The notes: generated by a model from the sequence alone, not told the origin. A stretch of DNA of 64,000 nt from Bacillus ectoiniformans (GCF_016908875.1 NZ_JAFBES010000007.1:83405-147404); one strand, 5' to 3'; numbered from the stretch's first letter, positions 51,543-59,776 are shown. Numbers and translations: made by a program.

Positions 51543-53213
51543 ATGAAAATTAACCACAATTTTACAGCTTTAAACACACACAATCGTCTTGCTTTTGCTT
51601 CTAGCCAGTTGATGAAATCTTCGGAAAAATTGTCTAGCGGTTTACGTATTAATAAAGCTGGAGATGATGCTGCAGGGTTGGCGATTTCAGAGAAAATGAG
51701 AGGGCAAATTCGTGGATTGGATCAGGCTTCAAGAAACGCAAACGATGCTATTTCAATGATTCAAACTGCAGAAGGAGCTTCATCAGTCGTACATGATATG
51801 TTACAAAGAGGAAGAGAATTGGCTGTTCAAGCAGCGAATGATACCTTAACAGATTTTGATAGATCTGCGCTAAATAAAGAGTTGTCGCAAATAAAAGAAC
51901 AAATTAATAAAGTTGCGAACGATACTGAATTTAACACAATTAAAATATTAAATAAAGGCTCCTTGTCTTCAAGTAACGCAGGGTTAATGGCTACAGTAAA
52001 AGACCGATTGGCGAACTGGGTTGATGATTCCTTAAGTGTAATCAGCACCAACCTTGGACTAGATATTACTTTTGGAACACCAAAGGATATGAAGGTCGAA
52101 TTCTATGAAAATCCAGCTGGACCTGCAGCTGCCTCCATGGGAACCAATGATGGGGGAAATACACTTATCCTACGCATTAATATGAGTAAAGTTGAACAAG
52201 TTTATAATTCCTCTGATTATGGCTGGGGGCAAGTAGACGCATTAATTGCGCATGAAATGGTTCATGCTTTACAGTTTACCAAGATGTCAGAAACGCTTAA
52301 TGGCGGAATTGATACATGGTTTATAGAAGGTATGGCCACAGCTATTCAAGGTGGCGTTCCATTTTTAAATAACCACTCACCAATGAGTAGTGCTTCTATT
52401 CCTACAGGAAGCACATGGACTGGGGACTATGGTTCTGCTTATGCGGCTGTAATGACTCTTCATGAGACCACCACTGGGGGGTTGTCAGCAATCATTGATC
52501 GGTTGGAGGCAGGGGATACACTCAGCGAAGCTATTGCAGGCACGACTCAAGTAAGTACGGCTGAGATTTCTAACGTTACCGACTTCACTAATACTACAAC
52601 AGCAGCAGCTGATTTTGCTGCGTGGTTTAACTCGAGTGCAGACGTGAACACGTATTTAGATGGTAGCACTGACTTTGACAACCCTATAGGTACTATTGGA
52701 TCTGGTCAAGGGACTATTCGCTCGGGCGTTACTTCGTGGGAAGGTGTAATCACTAACAATGAAACAATTGAAAATGGCTCACCTTTTAATTTAATTTTTC
52801 CTGATGAAGCAGATTTAGGGGAAACGGTTGTTTTCCATATTGATGCAAATTCAAGTCAGACGTTAAAAATAAATACTGTTGATATTACTTCCGAAGGGTT
52901 GGCAATTTCAACTGCTGATTTATCAAATAGAATCAATGCAGAACAGGCAATTGATATCTTAGATTCAGCTATAGGAAAGATATCGGCTGTTCGTAGCACT
53001 TTTGGTGCGGCGCAAAATCGTTTAGAATACACCATTAATAACCTAAACAATGCTTCGGAAAATGTAACTGCTTCTGAATCCCGTATCCGCGATGTGGACA
53101 TGGTAAAAGAAATGATGAATCAAACAAGGTCATCGATTTTAACGCAAGCAGCTCAAGCGATGCTGGCTCAGGCGAATCAGCAGCCTCAGGGAGTATTGCA
53201 GTTACTTCGATAG
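51543..53213 (+). CDS. Flagellinolysin: flagellin with inserted zinc metalloprotease domain
   Basis: 556 residues from ATG 51543 (GGGAGAG upstream). Canonical flagellin ends flank the insert: N-terminal KINHNFTALNTHNRL ... DDAAGLAISEKMRG (1-140) and C-terminal ESRIRDVDMVKEMMNQTRSS ... GVLQLLR (about 450-556). The surface region (about 150-400) is a gluzincin-type protease: HEMVH at 237-241 (zinc ligands H237, H241; general base E238) and E262 in WFIEGMATA as third ligand. This is the layout of the described flagellinolysin family, which gives filaments proteolytic activity. It is the last gene of the glycosylation operon, followed by a terminator. Confidence 0.93.
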   Translation: MKINHNFTALNTHNRLAFASSQLMKSSEKLSSGLRINKAGDDAAGLAISEKMRGQIRGLDQASRNANDAISMIQTAEGASSVVHDMLQRGRELAVQAANDTLTDFDRSALNKELSQIKEQINKVANDTEFNTIKILNKGSLSSSNAGLMATVKDRLANWVDDSLSVISTNLGLDITFGTPKDMKVEFYENPAGPAAASMGTNDGGNTLILRINMSKVEQVYNSSDYGWGQVDALIAHEMVHALQFTKMSETLNGGIDTWFIEGMATAIQGGVPFLNNHSPMSSASIPTGSTWTGDYGSAYAAVMTLHETTTGGLSAIIDRLEAGDTLSEAIAGTTQVSTAEISNVTDFTNTTTAAADFAAWFNSSADVNTYLDGSTDFDNPIGTIGSGQGTIRSGVTSWEGVITNNETIENGSPFNLIFPDEADLGETVVFHIDANSSQTLKINTVDITSEGLAISTADLSNRINAEQAIDILDSAIGKISAVRSTFGAAQNRLEYTINNLNNASENVTASESRIRDVDMVKEMMNQTRSSILTQAAQAMLAQANQQPQGVLQLLR

Positions 53214-53238
53214 GCCTGTGGATAAATAGTCAAAAATT

Positions 53239-53263
53239 TGTACAGCTTATGCTGTACTTTTTT
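53239..53263 (+). terminator. Terminator of the glycosylation/flagellinolysin operon
   Basis: GTACAGC pairs perfectly with GCTGTAC around TTAT and is followed by TTTTTTA. Confidence 0.9.
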
Positions 53264-53294
53264 ATTTTTATCATTCTTTTTAACGATTGACCAT

Positions 53295-53320
53295 TAAGTT
53301 TATTCCTACAATACCGATAT
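53295..53320 (+). promoter_or_regulatory. Sigma-D promoter of fliD
   Basis: TAAG (53295-53298), 14-15 bases, ACCGATAT (53313-53320). One mismatch in the -35; it lies 128 bases before fliD. Confidence 0.75.
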
Positions 53321-53447
53321 AACAGTTAGAAACTTAGAACGAGGAAAATACGGAGTTCATTAACTGGTGAATCTACTAACATTCATAAAAGATAAATTAT
53401 AATAATAAAAAATTTGACTAGAATAGGCTATTGAAGGAGAGGTTAGT

Positions 53448-54956
53448 ATGCGAATTGGCGGTTTAGCAAGTGGCATGGATATCGATTCGCTTGTAAAAGA
53501 CTTAATGAAAGCGGAAAGAATACCTTTAGATAAGCTATCGCAAAAAAAGCAATTCATGGAATGGCAAAGGGATGACTATCGCGAAATCAATAAGCTGTTA
53601 TTTGATTTCGATAAAATGATTTTTGATGGTGTCATGAAACAAGGGTCCTATATTCAGAAGAATATCAATGTCTCTAACGAAAATGTTGCTTCTATTAGTA
53701 ATTTAAATTCAACCACAGATTTTTCTGGCTCTTTAACTGTACATGCAACAGCTAAAGCGGCAACAATGCAGAGTAGTTCAGCGATAGTTGAAATTACGGA
53801 TCCTACTAAAAAGCTAAGTGAATACACATCTATAGGAACTGCAACACAAACGATAACCATTAAGGCAATTGGCAAGGATGGCAAACTTGAAACGGAAGGG
53901 TATACACTTGAGTTTGACCCTGCTAAGGAAACACTAAACAGTTTAATGGAAAAAATAAACAAAGACTCTGGGGTTAATATATTTTACGATAGTGCCACAA
54001 AAAAAGTTGCTGTTACAGCGAAATACACAGGGAATGCGGAGAATACAGATGGCACAGACGCTGCTGAAATCGTTCTTTCAGGGAATATATTTACACAACT
54101 AAAATTAGATGCAGATAATAATGTAGCAGGTTTGCATAATCAAACAGGTGTGAATGCTGACTTTACTTTTAATGGTTTAAGAACTGAGAGAAGTTCCAAC
54201 ACTTTTGCTATTAACGGAGTTCAGTTTAACCTAAAGGGAATTGGTGAAACTTCATTCAGTTCTTCTCCCAACGTAGATAAAATTCTTGATACTGTAGTGA
54301 AATTTGTTGATAAATATAATGAAATTATTGAAAAAATTAATGGTGAGGTAAGAGAAAAGCGATATCGCAGCTACCAGCCATTAACTAGTGAACAACGAGA
54401 AGCCATGTCTGACAAAGAAGTAGAAATGTGGGAAGAAAAAGCACGGAGCGGGACATTAAAAGGAGATTCTGTGTTATCAGGTGCTCTAAATAAAATGCGT
54501 GTTGACCTCTACTCTTCAGTTTCTGGTTTGTCAGGAAAAATAAATCAGTTATCTGAAATTGGTATTAAAACTTCTAAGAACTATTTAGACGGTGGAAAAT
54601 TAATTATTAGTGAAGAAGACTTAAAAAAAGCCATTTCTGAAAATCCCAATGCAATATACGAAATGTTTGCTAAAGATGGTAACACAACTTCAGAAAAGGG
54701 TCTTGCTCGCCGGCTTCGAGATTCAATAGAAAACACGATGAAATCTATAGAAGAAAAAGCGGGTAAATCTTACAGTGTTAATACTTCCTTTTCTTTAGGA
54801 AGAGTATTGAACAATCTTGATAATCAAATTGACCGATTTGAAAGCCGGTTGATCCAAGTAGAAGATCGGTATTGGCGTCAATTCACTGAGATGGAAAAAG
54901 CCATTCAGCGTTCAAATGAACAATCGATGTTTTTAATGAATCAATTTGGCGGTTAA
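53448..54956 (+). CDS. fliD: Flagellar filament cap protein FliD (HAP2)
   Basis: 502 residues. N-terminal MRIGGLASGMDIDSLVKDLMKAERIPLDKL and C-terminal LDNQIDRFESRLIQVEDRYWRQFTEMEKAIQ regions (FliD_N and FliD_C) flank the variable cap domain. It forms the cap under which flagellin subunits fold. fliS and fliT follow in the same order as in B. subtilis. Confidence 0.95.
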   Translation: MRIGGLASGMDIDSLVKDLMKAERIPLDKLSQKKQFMEWQRDDYREINKLLFDFDKMIFDGVMKQGSYIQKNINVSNENVASISNLNSTTDFSGSLTVHATAKAATMQSSSAIVEITDPTKKLSEYTSIGTATQTITIKAIGKDGKLETEGYTLEFDPAKETLNSLMEKINKDSGVNIFYDSATKKVAVTAKYTGNAENTDGTDAAEIVLSGNIFTQLKLDADNNVAGLHNQTGVNADFTFNGLRTERSSNTFAINGVQFNLKGIGETSFSSSPNVDKILDTVVKFVDKYNEIIEKINGEVREKRYRSYQPLTSEQREAMSDKEVEMWEEKARSGTLKGDSVLSGALNKMRVDLYSSVSGLSGKINQLSEIGIKTSKNYLDGGKLIISEEDLKKAISENPNAIYEMFAKDGNTTSEKGLARRLRDSIENTMKSIEEKAGKSYSVNTSFSLGRVLNNLDNQIDRFESRLIQVEDRYWRQFTEMEKAIQRSNEQSMFLMNQFGG

Positions 54957-54995
54957 TATTAATTTTTTTGAGACAAGAAAAGGAGCGTATATATA

Positions 54996-55400
54996 ATGGC
55001 AATTAACAACCCTTATAAGGCTTATCAAAATAATGCAGTAACTACAGCTTCTCCGGGAGAACTAACTCTTATGCTTTTTAATGGATGTTTAAAATTCATT
55101 CATCAAGCAAAAAAGGCAATTAATGAGAAAAATATAGAAGCCAAAAATACTAATATCCAAAAATCTCAAGCCATTGTTCAAGAGTTAATGGTGACTTTAA
55201 ATTTAGATATTGAAGTTTCAGAAAATATGTTGTCACTATACGACTATATGAATCGGCGGTTAATGGAAGCAAATATTAAGAATGACAATGAAATATTAAG
55301 TGAAGTGGAAGGGTTGGTTACAGAATTTCGCGACACTTGGAAACAGGTTATCCAAAAAAATCGCCAACTTCAGCATAGCGGTGTGGGTGGCCAGGTGTAA
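54996..55400 (+). CDS. fliS: Flagellin export chaperone FliS
   Basis: 134 residues. It begins with the standard NNPYKAYQNNAVTTASPGELTLMLFNGCLKFI and has the family helix ENMLSLYDYMNRRLMEANIKND. It binds the flagellin C-terminus to prevent early polymerisation. AGGAGCG precedes ATG 54996; the stop overlaps the fliT start by one base. Confidence 0.96.
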   Translation: MAINNPYKAYQNNAVTTASPGELTLMLFNGCLKFIHQAKKAINEKNIEAKNTNIQKSQAIVQELMVTLNLDIEVSENMLSLYDYMNRRLMEANIKNDNEILSEVEGLVTEFRDTWKQVIQKNRQLQHSGVGGQV

Positions 55401-55744
55401 TGACGTCTGTCATTAAGTGTTATGAAGTTACTCGTTCACTGTTACAAGTACTGCAAAAAAAATCAACAGAACGAGATCAATTACTAGAAGAAATTGATCA
55501 ACTCTTAGAAGTGCGCCAAGCATTACTAGTAGAATTAACACCACCATATACAAGTGAAGAAAAAGAGATGGGTAAGCAGATAATAAAATGGAACAAAGAA
55601 ATTGATTCCATTTTAAGAAGTGTGCATGAGAGTATTCAATCAGACATTCAAATGACTTCTAAAAAAAAGACTTCTGTAAATAAATATACAAATCCCTATG
55701 CGAGCATACAGCAAGATGGAATGTTTTATGATAAAAAGAATTAG
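55400..55744 (+). CDS. fliT: FliT-like flagellar chaperone
   Basis: 114 residues, predicted helical, starting at the A of the TAATG junction with fliS. Position directly after fliS, size and heptad-like pattern (LLQVLQKKSTERDQLLEEIDQLLE) fit FliT, the FliD export chaperone. Sequence similarity within the family is generally weak, so position carries most weight. Confidence 0.8.
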   Translation: MTSVIKCYEVTRSLLQVLQKKSTERDQLLEEIDQLLEVRQALLVELTPPYTSEEKEMGKQIIKWNKEIDSILRSVHESIQSDIQMTSKKKTSVNKYTNPYASIQQDGMFYDKKN

Positions 55745-55794
55745 CTGTATAAAATAAATCTAAATGTGCAAATATTTTCCGGTTCATTAAAAAA

Positions 55795-55849
55795 GAAGCC
55801 GAATCTTAAAAGTGATTCATTGACTTTTGATTCGGCTTCTTGCTTTTTT
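55795..55849. terminator. Bidirectional terminator between fliT and the minor flagellin
   Basis: GAAGCCGAATC pairs perfectly with GATTCGGCTTC around a 23-base loop, with T-runs on both sides. It ends fliD-fliS-fliT and the convergent flagellin gene. Confidence 0.87.
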
Positions 55850-56660
55850 ATTTTGTTAAAATATTTAGTACATCAGCAGTATTTTGATTAACTTTCGAAA
55901 CGAGAATCTGGTCGCTTTTCTGCCGTATTTCAAGACTAACAAACTGCATCATTTCTTTTGCTACATCAGTGTCAGCAAGCTTAGAAAGTGATGAAGTCAA
56001 ATTGGCTTCTTTTACTAAGGCATTTGTCATGTGGTGTTCAATCGCTTCATAGTAAGAGCCTACAACAGTTAAGTTATCTGCTGTCTTCAAAATTGCCTGA
56101 TCAAGCTGGGATATTAAGCCTGACGCATCACTTGAAGTTAGCACGGACAGGTTCTCTAAATCTAAAGCTTTTGTACTTGTGTCCATTAAATCTAAGGTGA
56201 TTTGCTGTCCAGGATTTGCGCCGACCATCAACACTAACGGAGCATTGTCACCAAGAATTTTCTTTGTATTAAACTCCATTTTATGAGCAGTATCATTGAT
56301 TCCTGCCATTAACTGCTCAAGCTCGAGCTGACTTGCCTGTCGATCCGCATCCGTCATTGTTTCATTTGCATTCATAACTGCTAACTCACGTGCCCTTTGC
56401 AGCAATCCGTTCACATTGTTTAATCCATCGTTTGCTGCTTGCAACATTGATAGACCATCCTGCATGTTTCTTTGCGCCTGTGAAAGTCCTCGTACTTGCG
56501 CTCGTAATGTTTCAGAAACTGCTAGTCCAGATGCGTTGTCACTAGCTTTATGGATATTTAACCCTGAAGCAAGCTTGTCGAGGGTTTTTTCCATTTTTGT
56601 TTCATTGCGCTGATAGCGGGTTACAGAAAAGGCAATGGCCGATTGATTGTGAATCTTCAT
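55848..56660 (-). CDS. Divergent minor flagellin (third flagellin paralogue)
   Basis: 270 residues. The N-terminal flagellin domain (about 1-140) keeps the family pattern (LDKLASGLNIHKASDNASGLAVSETLRAQVRGL) and the C-terminal domain (about 190-270) ends NVLNILTK-like rather than the QGVLQLLR of the other two. There is almost no central domain. The GAGGTGAG site lies before ATG 56660. On the opposite strand from the other flagellar genes, it has its own sigma-D promoter (56701-56727) and faces the FliS-like gene divergently. Possible roles are a minor or tip-proximal filament subunit, or a regulator of length. Confidence 0.9.
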   Translation of the reverse strand: MKIHNQSAIAFSVTRYQRNETKMEKTLDKLASGLNIHKASDNASGLAVSETLRAQVRGLSQAQRNMQDGLSMLQAANDGLNNVNGLLQRARELAVMNANETMTDADRQASQLELEQLMAGINDTAHKMEFNTKKILGDNAPLVLMVGANPGQQITLDLMDTSTKALDLENLSVLTSSDASGLISQLDQAILKTADNLTVVGSYYEAIEHHMTNALVKEANLTSSLSKLADTDVAKEMMQFVSLEIRQKSDQILVSKVNQNTADVLNILTK

Positions 56661-56700
56661 TTTTTCTCACCTCATTTCGCAAAATATAAGTCCAATACTT

Positions 56701-56727
56701 ATATCGTCTTTTTTACCTATCATTTTA
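56701..56727 (-). promoter_or_regulatory. Sigma-D promoter of the minor flagellin (minus strand)
   Basis: On the minus strand TAAA (56727-56724), exactly 15 bases, GACGATAT (56708-56701). One mismatch from consensus. Confidence 0.85.
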
Positions 56728-56737
56728 AGTTGAATAG

Positions 56738-56764
56738 TAAATTTATCCACCATAATGTCGATAA
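56738..56764 (+). promoter_or_regulatory. Sigma-D promoter of the second FliS-like gene
   Basis: TAAA (56738-56741), exactly 15 bases, GTCGATAA (56757-56764). Only 10 bases separate its -35 from that of the divergent flagellin promoter. Confidence 0.85.
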
Positions 56765-56795
56765 TATTTATATATGGATTGGGAGAGAGGCATTC

Positions 56796-57158
56796 ATGGA
56801 TGTACATAAAGCGGTCAAGTTATATAGGAAAAATAGCTTAGCAGCACTTTCCGCTGCGAAGTTTCTTTTATGGTTAATAGAAGAAGCGCTTAAGGCTTTG
56901 AGTATTGGTAAATCAGCTATTAATACTGAGAATATTGCAGAACGGAATAAGCAAATTCAGATAGCGCAACAACTAATTCTTGAAATTGTCCCATTAATCA
57001 ATGGGGCTTATGATGGTGGAAAACAACTAGTATTCCTTATCGATTATATGAATCGCAGACTTATTGAAGCTAATATGAAGAGTGATATTATAATAATTGG
57101 GGAGGTAGAAAGTTTACTTCTAGATTTAAAAGAGGCTTGGCGGGAAGTTGTTAGGTAA
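56796..57158 (+). CDS. Second FliS-like flagellin chaperone
   Basis: 120 residues from ATG 56796 (GGGAGAGAGG upstream); the longer open frame back to 56643 overlaps the promoters and is not used. It shares with FliS the core helix QLVFLIDYMNRRLIEANMKSD and the overall four-helix pattern, but lacks the N-terminal NPYKAYQ start; instead it opens MDVHKAVKLYRKNSLAALS. It is transcribed divergently from the minor flagellin with a paired sigma-D promoter, which suggests it is that flagellin's dedicated chaperone. Confidence 0.82.
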   Translation: MDVHKAVKLYRKNSLAALSAAKFLLWLIEEALKALSIGKSAINTENIAERNKQIQIAQQLILEIVPLINGAYDGGKQLVFLIDYMNRRLIEANMKSDIIIIGEVESLLLDLKEAWREVVR

Positions 57159-57206
57159 AAAAACTTAATTGAATAAATATTTAAAATTTAATCCCTTTAA
57201 AAATTT

Positions 57207-57232
57207 TAAATATTACCAATTCCAACCGATAT
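57207..57232 (+). promoter_or_regulatory. Sigma-D promoter of flaG
   Basis: TAAA (57207-57210), 14 bases, ACCGATAT (57225-57232), 38 bases before flaG. Confidence 0.85.
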
Positions 57233-57269
57233 AAGAATTGAATAAATGGGGCGGAAGGGGTAGTTGTGT

Positions 57270-57620
57270 ATGATTGATAAAGTAGCAAGTTCATCCATTT
57301 CTTTTACACCGCGCGTGGGGAATGAAAAGTCCACACCAAATTTGGATCAGGTAAAAGACATAGCAAAAGAAGCAAACGAACAGGCTCAGCTGCCAAAAAA
57401 AGAAGAGATGGAAAAGGTTGTAAAGGGGATGAACGACTTTTTAAAACCAGCTAATACACACTTGAAATTTGAATTTCACGATGAGCTAGAAGAATACTAT
57501 GTAGCAGTAGTAGATGATGTTACTCAAGAAATAATCAAAGAAATTCCTTCTAAAAAATTACTTGATATTTACGCAGCAATGACCGATTTTATAGGAATTA
57601 TGGTAGATAAAAAGATATAA
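57270..57620 (+). CDS. flaG: FlaG family flagellar protein
   Basis: 116 residues from ATG 57270 (GGAAGGGG 9 bases upstream). The C-terminal FlaG domain (about 50-116) is clear: FLKPANTHLKFEFHDELEEYYVAVVDDVTQEIIKEIPSKK in parts, with the typical ending DIYAAMTDFIGIMVDKKI. FlaG (YvyC in B. subtilis) influences filament length or assembly. Own sigma-D promoter; ends in a hairpin. Confidence 0.9.
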   Translation: MIDKVASSSISFTPRVGNEKSTPNLDQVKDIAKEANEQAQLPKKEEMEKVVKGMNDFLKPANTHLKFEFHDELEEYYVAVVDDVTQEIIKEIPSKKLLDIYAAMTDFIGIMVDKKI

Positions 57621-57637
57621 ACAACGTTATGCAACTA

Positions 57638-57668
57638 AAAAAACCACAGCAACAATCGCTGTGGTTTA
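57638..57668 (-). terminator. Terminator shared by flaG and the convergent small gene
   Basis: AAACCACAGC pairs with GCTGTGGTTT; the long T-run (seven T) lies on the minus strand, so it mainly ends the 59-residue gene, whose stop codon lies inside its upstream arm. Confidence 0.8.
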
Positions 57669-57845
57669 CACCTTAATATCAATAAACTGCGAAAACGGCG
57701 AGGGTGCTTGCAGCTCGCGAATTCGTTTCGCTGGATCTTGTGTGACTTCTTTAATTTGCTCCGTGACCGCTTGTTCAGCTACGCTTTTGCTGATCACCAC
57801 AAATTGAGAAATCGGTCCTTGTCCTACTCCTCCAACAGCACTCAT
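57666..57845 (-). CDS. 59-residue small protein with sigma-H-like promoter, unidentified
   Basis: A clean short gene: ATG at 57845 with AGGGAGG 7 bases upstream on the minus strand, 59 codons and a strong terminator. The product begins MSAVGGVGQGPISQFVVISK and ends SPFSQFIDIKV, soluble and mildly amphipathic, without cysteine. Upstream is RNAGGA-type GCAGGAAAA, an 11-base spacer and ATAGAATAA, matching the sigma-H consensus. I do not recognise the family. Convergent with flaG. Confidence 0.75.
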   Translation of the reverse strand: MSAVGGVGQGPISQFVVISKSVAEQAVTEQIKEVTQDPAKRIRELQAPSPFSQFIDIKV

Positions 57846-57874
57846 GACAAAACCTCCCTTAGTTACCCTCGTTA

Positions 57875-57903
57875 TTATTCTATATCTGTATCTTTTTTCC
57901 TGC
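57875..57903 (-). promoter_or_regulatory. Sigma-H-like promoter of the 59-residue gene
   Basis: On the minus strand GCAGGAAAA (57903-57895), 11 bases, ATAGAATAA (57883-57875), matching RnAGGAwWW-N11/12-RnnGAATww. A 53-base homologous stretch lies at 62223-62275. Confidence 0.65.
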
Positions 57904-58041
57904 TTGATTATGTATGTTTTTTAGAAAAAAATGGTTTGACGTGTATGATTAGTAAAAGTCACAGTCAAATGATTTTGAAGTTACCTCCTATGTAGATTAT
58001 ATTTATGAAAAGATCTTTGATTTTGGCAGGGAGGCGATTTC

Positions 58042-58287
58042 ATGAGTAAAGTATATATCGTATCAACGGATCGTGAAAATAAATCAAAGGTTCGAATCCT
58101 TGAAGTGGCATCAAAACAGGCGAAACCAGCCTATCAAGCTGTTCGCCAGCTTGCACCGCAAGTTAGCCTCGGAATGTATGGAGCAAAGGATTTCTCTACG
58201 TTAAAAAGAATGAATAGACATTTACTATCTCAAGATGTTCAACTGGTCAACGATTTAGATGAGTTTGTCCAAATAGTTAAGCAGTAG
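58042..58287 (+). CDS. Small protein of unknown function (81 residues)
   Basis: 81 residues with a good GGGAGGCG site before ATG 58042. It begins SKVYIVSTDRENKSKVRILEVAS and ends VQLVNDLDEFVQIVKQ, soluble and basic (overall Lys/Arg-rich), without recognisable motifs. Flanked by intergenic gaps of about 195 and 300 bases, so it is likely to be a single gene. No function can be assigned. The following gap (58288-58590) holds only AT-rich DNA and the Rpn promoter. Confidence 0.65.
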   Translation: MSKVYIVSTDRENKSKVRILEVASKQAKPAYQAVRQLAPQVSLGMYGAKDFSTLKRMNRHLLSQDVQLVNDLDEFVQIVKQ

Positions 58288-58554
58288 AGATCAAGTTATT
58301 AAATGAACCTCAAATTAAAAAGGTGAAGAGGAAGTAATCTGGTATCTGGAGATAAAACACACTTTTTCAAGTGTCCTAATTACAAGTATCAGTTTATACT
58401 TCCTGCTTTCTTTTGTTGTAGAAAAATAAGGAGTCAGACCTCATCCACCTCAAACAGACTTATACCTCAAGACTTTGAAATTCCTCCCGCCTTTACATAT
58501 CGAAAACGAACACATATATATAGTATCGCTGCTTATCCTGTAGTCTTCAATCAT

Positions 58555-58562
58555 GATATAAT
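58555..58562 (+). promoter_or_regulatory. Extended -10 of the Rpn-type gene
   Basis: TGATATAAT (last six bases at 58557-58562), 28 bases before the start codon; GAGGAGGGA ribosome site in between. Confidence 0.5.
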
Positions 58563-58590
58563 AAAGCAAACGAGGAGGGATAAAAGCGCG

Positions 58591-59538
58591 ATGAAAACAC
58601 GTTTATTGAAACGGGTTCCTCTGACCCGATTGATGGACCTAAAGATTGACTATGCATTTAAACAATTATTTGGAGCGGAAAAGAATAAAGAGATAACGGT
58701 TGTTTTCCTGAACGCTGTCCTCCATCGAACTGGGCGCAAAAGTATTAAAGACATTACTTTTAGTAATACCGATGCAGGTGGTGAATATCAGGAAGATAAA
58801 CAATCCCGCTTGGATCTTCTAGCCACTACGAACGATCATGAACAGATTAACATTGAAATTCAATTTACGAATAAATATGACATGATCAAGCGTTCCATTT
58901 ACTACTGGTCGGGCATTTATCGAGCCCCGATGAAGAAGCGGATGGCCTACAAGCAACTTCAGCCTGTCATTGCGATTAACATCTTAAATTTTAACCTCAT
59001 TGATCAAACCGAACGCTTTCATACTTCTTTTCATTTATATGAAGATACCGAGCATTTTAAATTAACCGATGTAATGGAGTTCCACTTCTTAGAAATGCCC
59101 AAGCTACTACGAGACTGGAAGCAAAATAAGTTAGACCCGTGGAACGATATATTAGCCAGGTGGCTGTTGCTGCTGGGAATGGTGGATCACCGCAATGGCG
59201 AAGTGTATGAGGATATCTACAAAGAACTGGAGGAAATCGCTATGAAGGACGAAAAGTTAAAAAATGCTTTCCAGGGGTGGGATCTATTAAGTGCGACGCA
59301 TGAAGAAGTATTGGCCTACGAGGCACGGGTCAAACAAGTGTTGGATGAAGAAGCAGCCAGAATTGAGGCTGAATTAAGAGAAAAAGAAGCGCGAGAAGAA
59401 GGTCGTGAAGAAGGTCGGGAAGAAGAAAAAAGAAGCGTAATAAAAAGAATGCTGAAGCAAGGGCTAGAAGTAGAGCAAATCGCACTCATAGTAGAAGTGA
59501 GTAAAGAAGATGTGGAAAAAATTAAAAACGAGCAATGA
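58591..59538 (+). CDS. Rpn family PD-(D/E)XK nuclease/putative transposase
   Basis: 315 residues. It begins with the family pattern LMDLKIDYAFKQLFG. The PD-(D/E)XK core is seen as RLDLLATTNDHEQINIEIQF (catalytic D, then E-x-Q). A charged coiled C-terminus (REEGREEGREEEKRSVIKRMLKQG) is typical of Rpn (recombination-promoting nuclease) proteins, often annotated as transposase. Such genes are scattered and may act in DNA rearrangement or phage defence. No inverted repeats or target duplication are seen around it. A HEPN-like remnant follows in the same frame. Confidence 0.87.
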   Translation: MKTRLLKRVPLTRLMDLKIDYAFKQLFGAEKNKEITVVFLNAVLHRTGRKSIKDITFSNTDAGGEYQEDKQSRLDLLATTNDHEQINIEIQFTNKYDMIKRSIYYWSGIYRAPMKKRMAYKQLQPVIAINILNFNLIDQTERFHTSFHLYEDTEHFKLTDVMEFHFLEMPKLLRDWKQNKLDPWNDILARWLLLLGMVDHRNGEVYEDIYKELEEIAMKDEKLKNAFQGWDLLSATHEEVLAYEARVKQVLDEEAARIEAELREKEAREEGREEGREEEKRSVIKRMLKQGLEVEQIALIVEVSKEDVEKIKNEQ

Positions 59539-59715
59539 GTAGATATTTTTAAAGGCACCATCGATTCACATCTAATAGATAGTGTGAGGAAAGCTTATAA
59601 ATATAGAAACTGGGTTGCGCACGGGAAGAAAGGTCAAAAACAAGAAAGTTTAGATCCGCTTACTGCATATAGTATTCTCAAAGAGTTTTTGAGGCGGCTT
59701 CCTAATAATCTAAAT
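59539..59715 (+). pseudogene. Remnant of a HEPN-domain protein
   Basis: Directly after the Rpn stop and in the same frame, the translation reads VDIFKGTIDSHLIDSVRKAY then KYRNWVAHGK and LDPLTAYSILKEFLRRLP. RNWVAH is the R-x4-H signature of HEPN RNase/toxin-like domains and the flanking helices fit the C-terminal part of one. No start codon with a ribosome site and no N-terminal half is present, so it is a truncated fossil. Similarity judged by eye only. Confidence 0.5.
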
Positions 59716-59731
59716 TTAATATCGAATATAA

Positions 59732-59772
59732 AGAAAAGACAAGAAAGCCCTAACCAGCTTCCTTGTCTTTTT
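59732..59772. terminator. Bidirectional terminator
   Basis: AAAAGACAAGAAAGC pairs with GCTTCCTTGTCTTTT (one bulge), with T-runs on both strands. It ends the chemoreceptor gene on the minus strand. Confidence 0.8.
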
Positions 59773-59776
59773 TACA

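Noticed and set aside
57708..57995. 95-codon plus-strand open frame
   Set aside because: Antisense to the 59-residue gene and its promoter, which have far better signals.
58591..59772. Complete insertion sequence around the Rpn-type gene
   Set aside because: No terminal inverted repeats or target-site duplication could be seen on either side.
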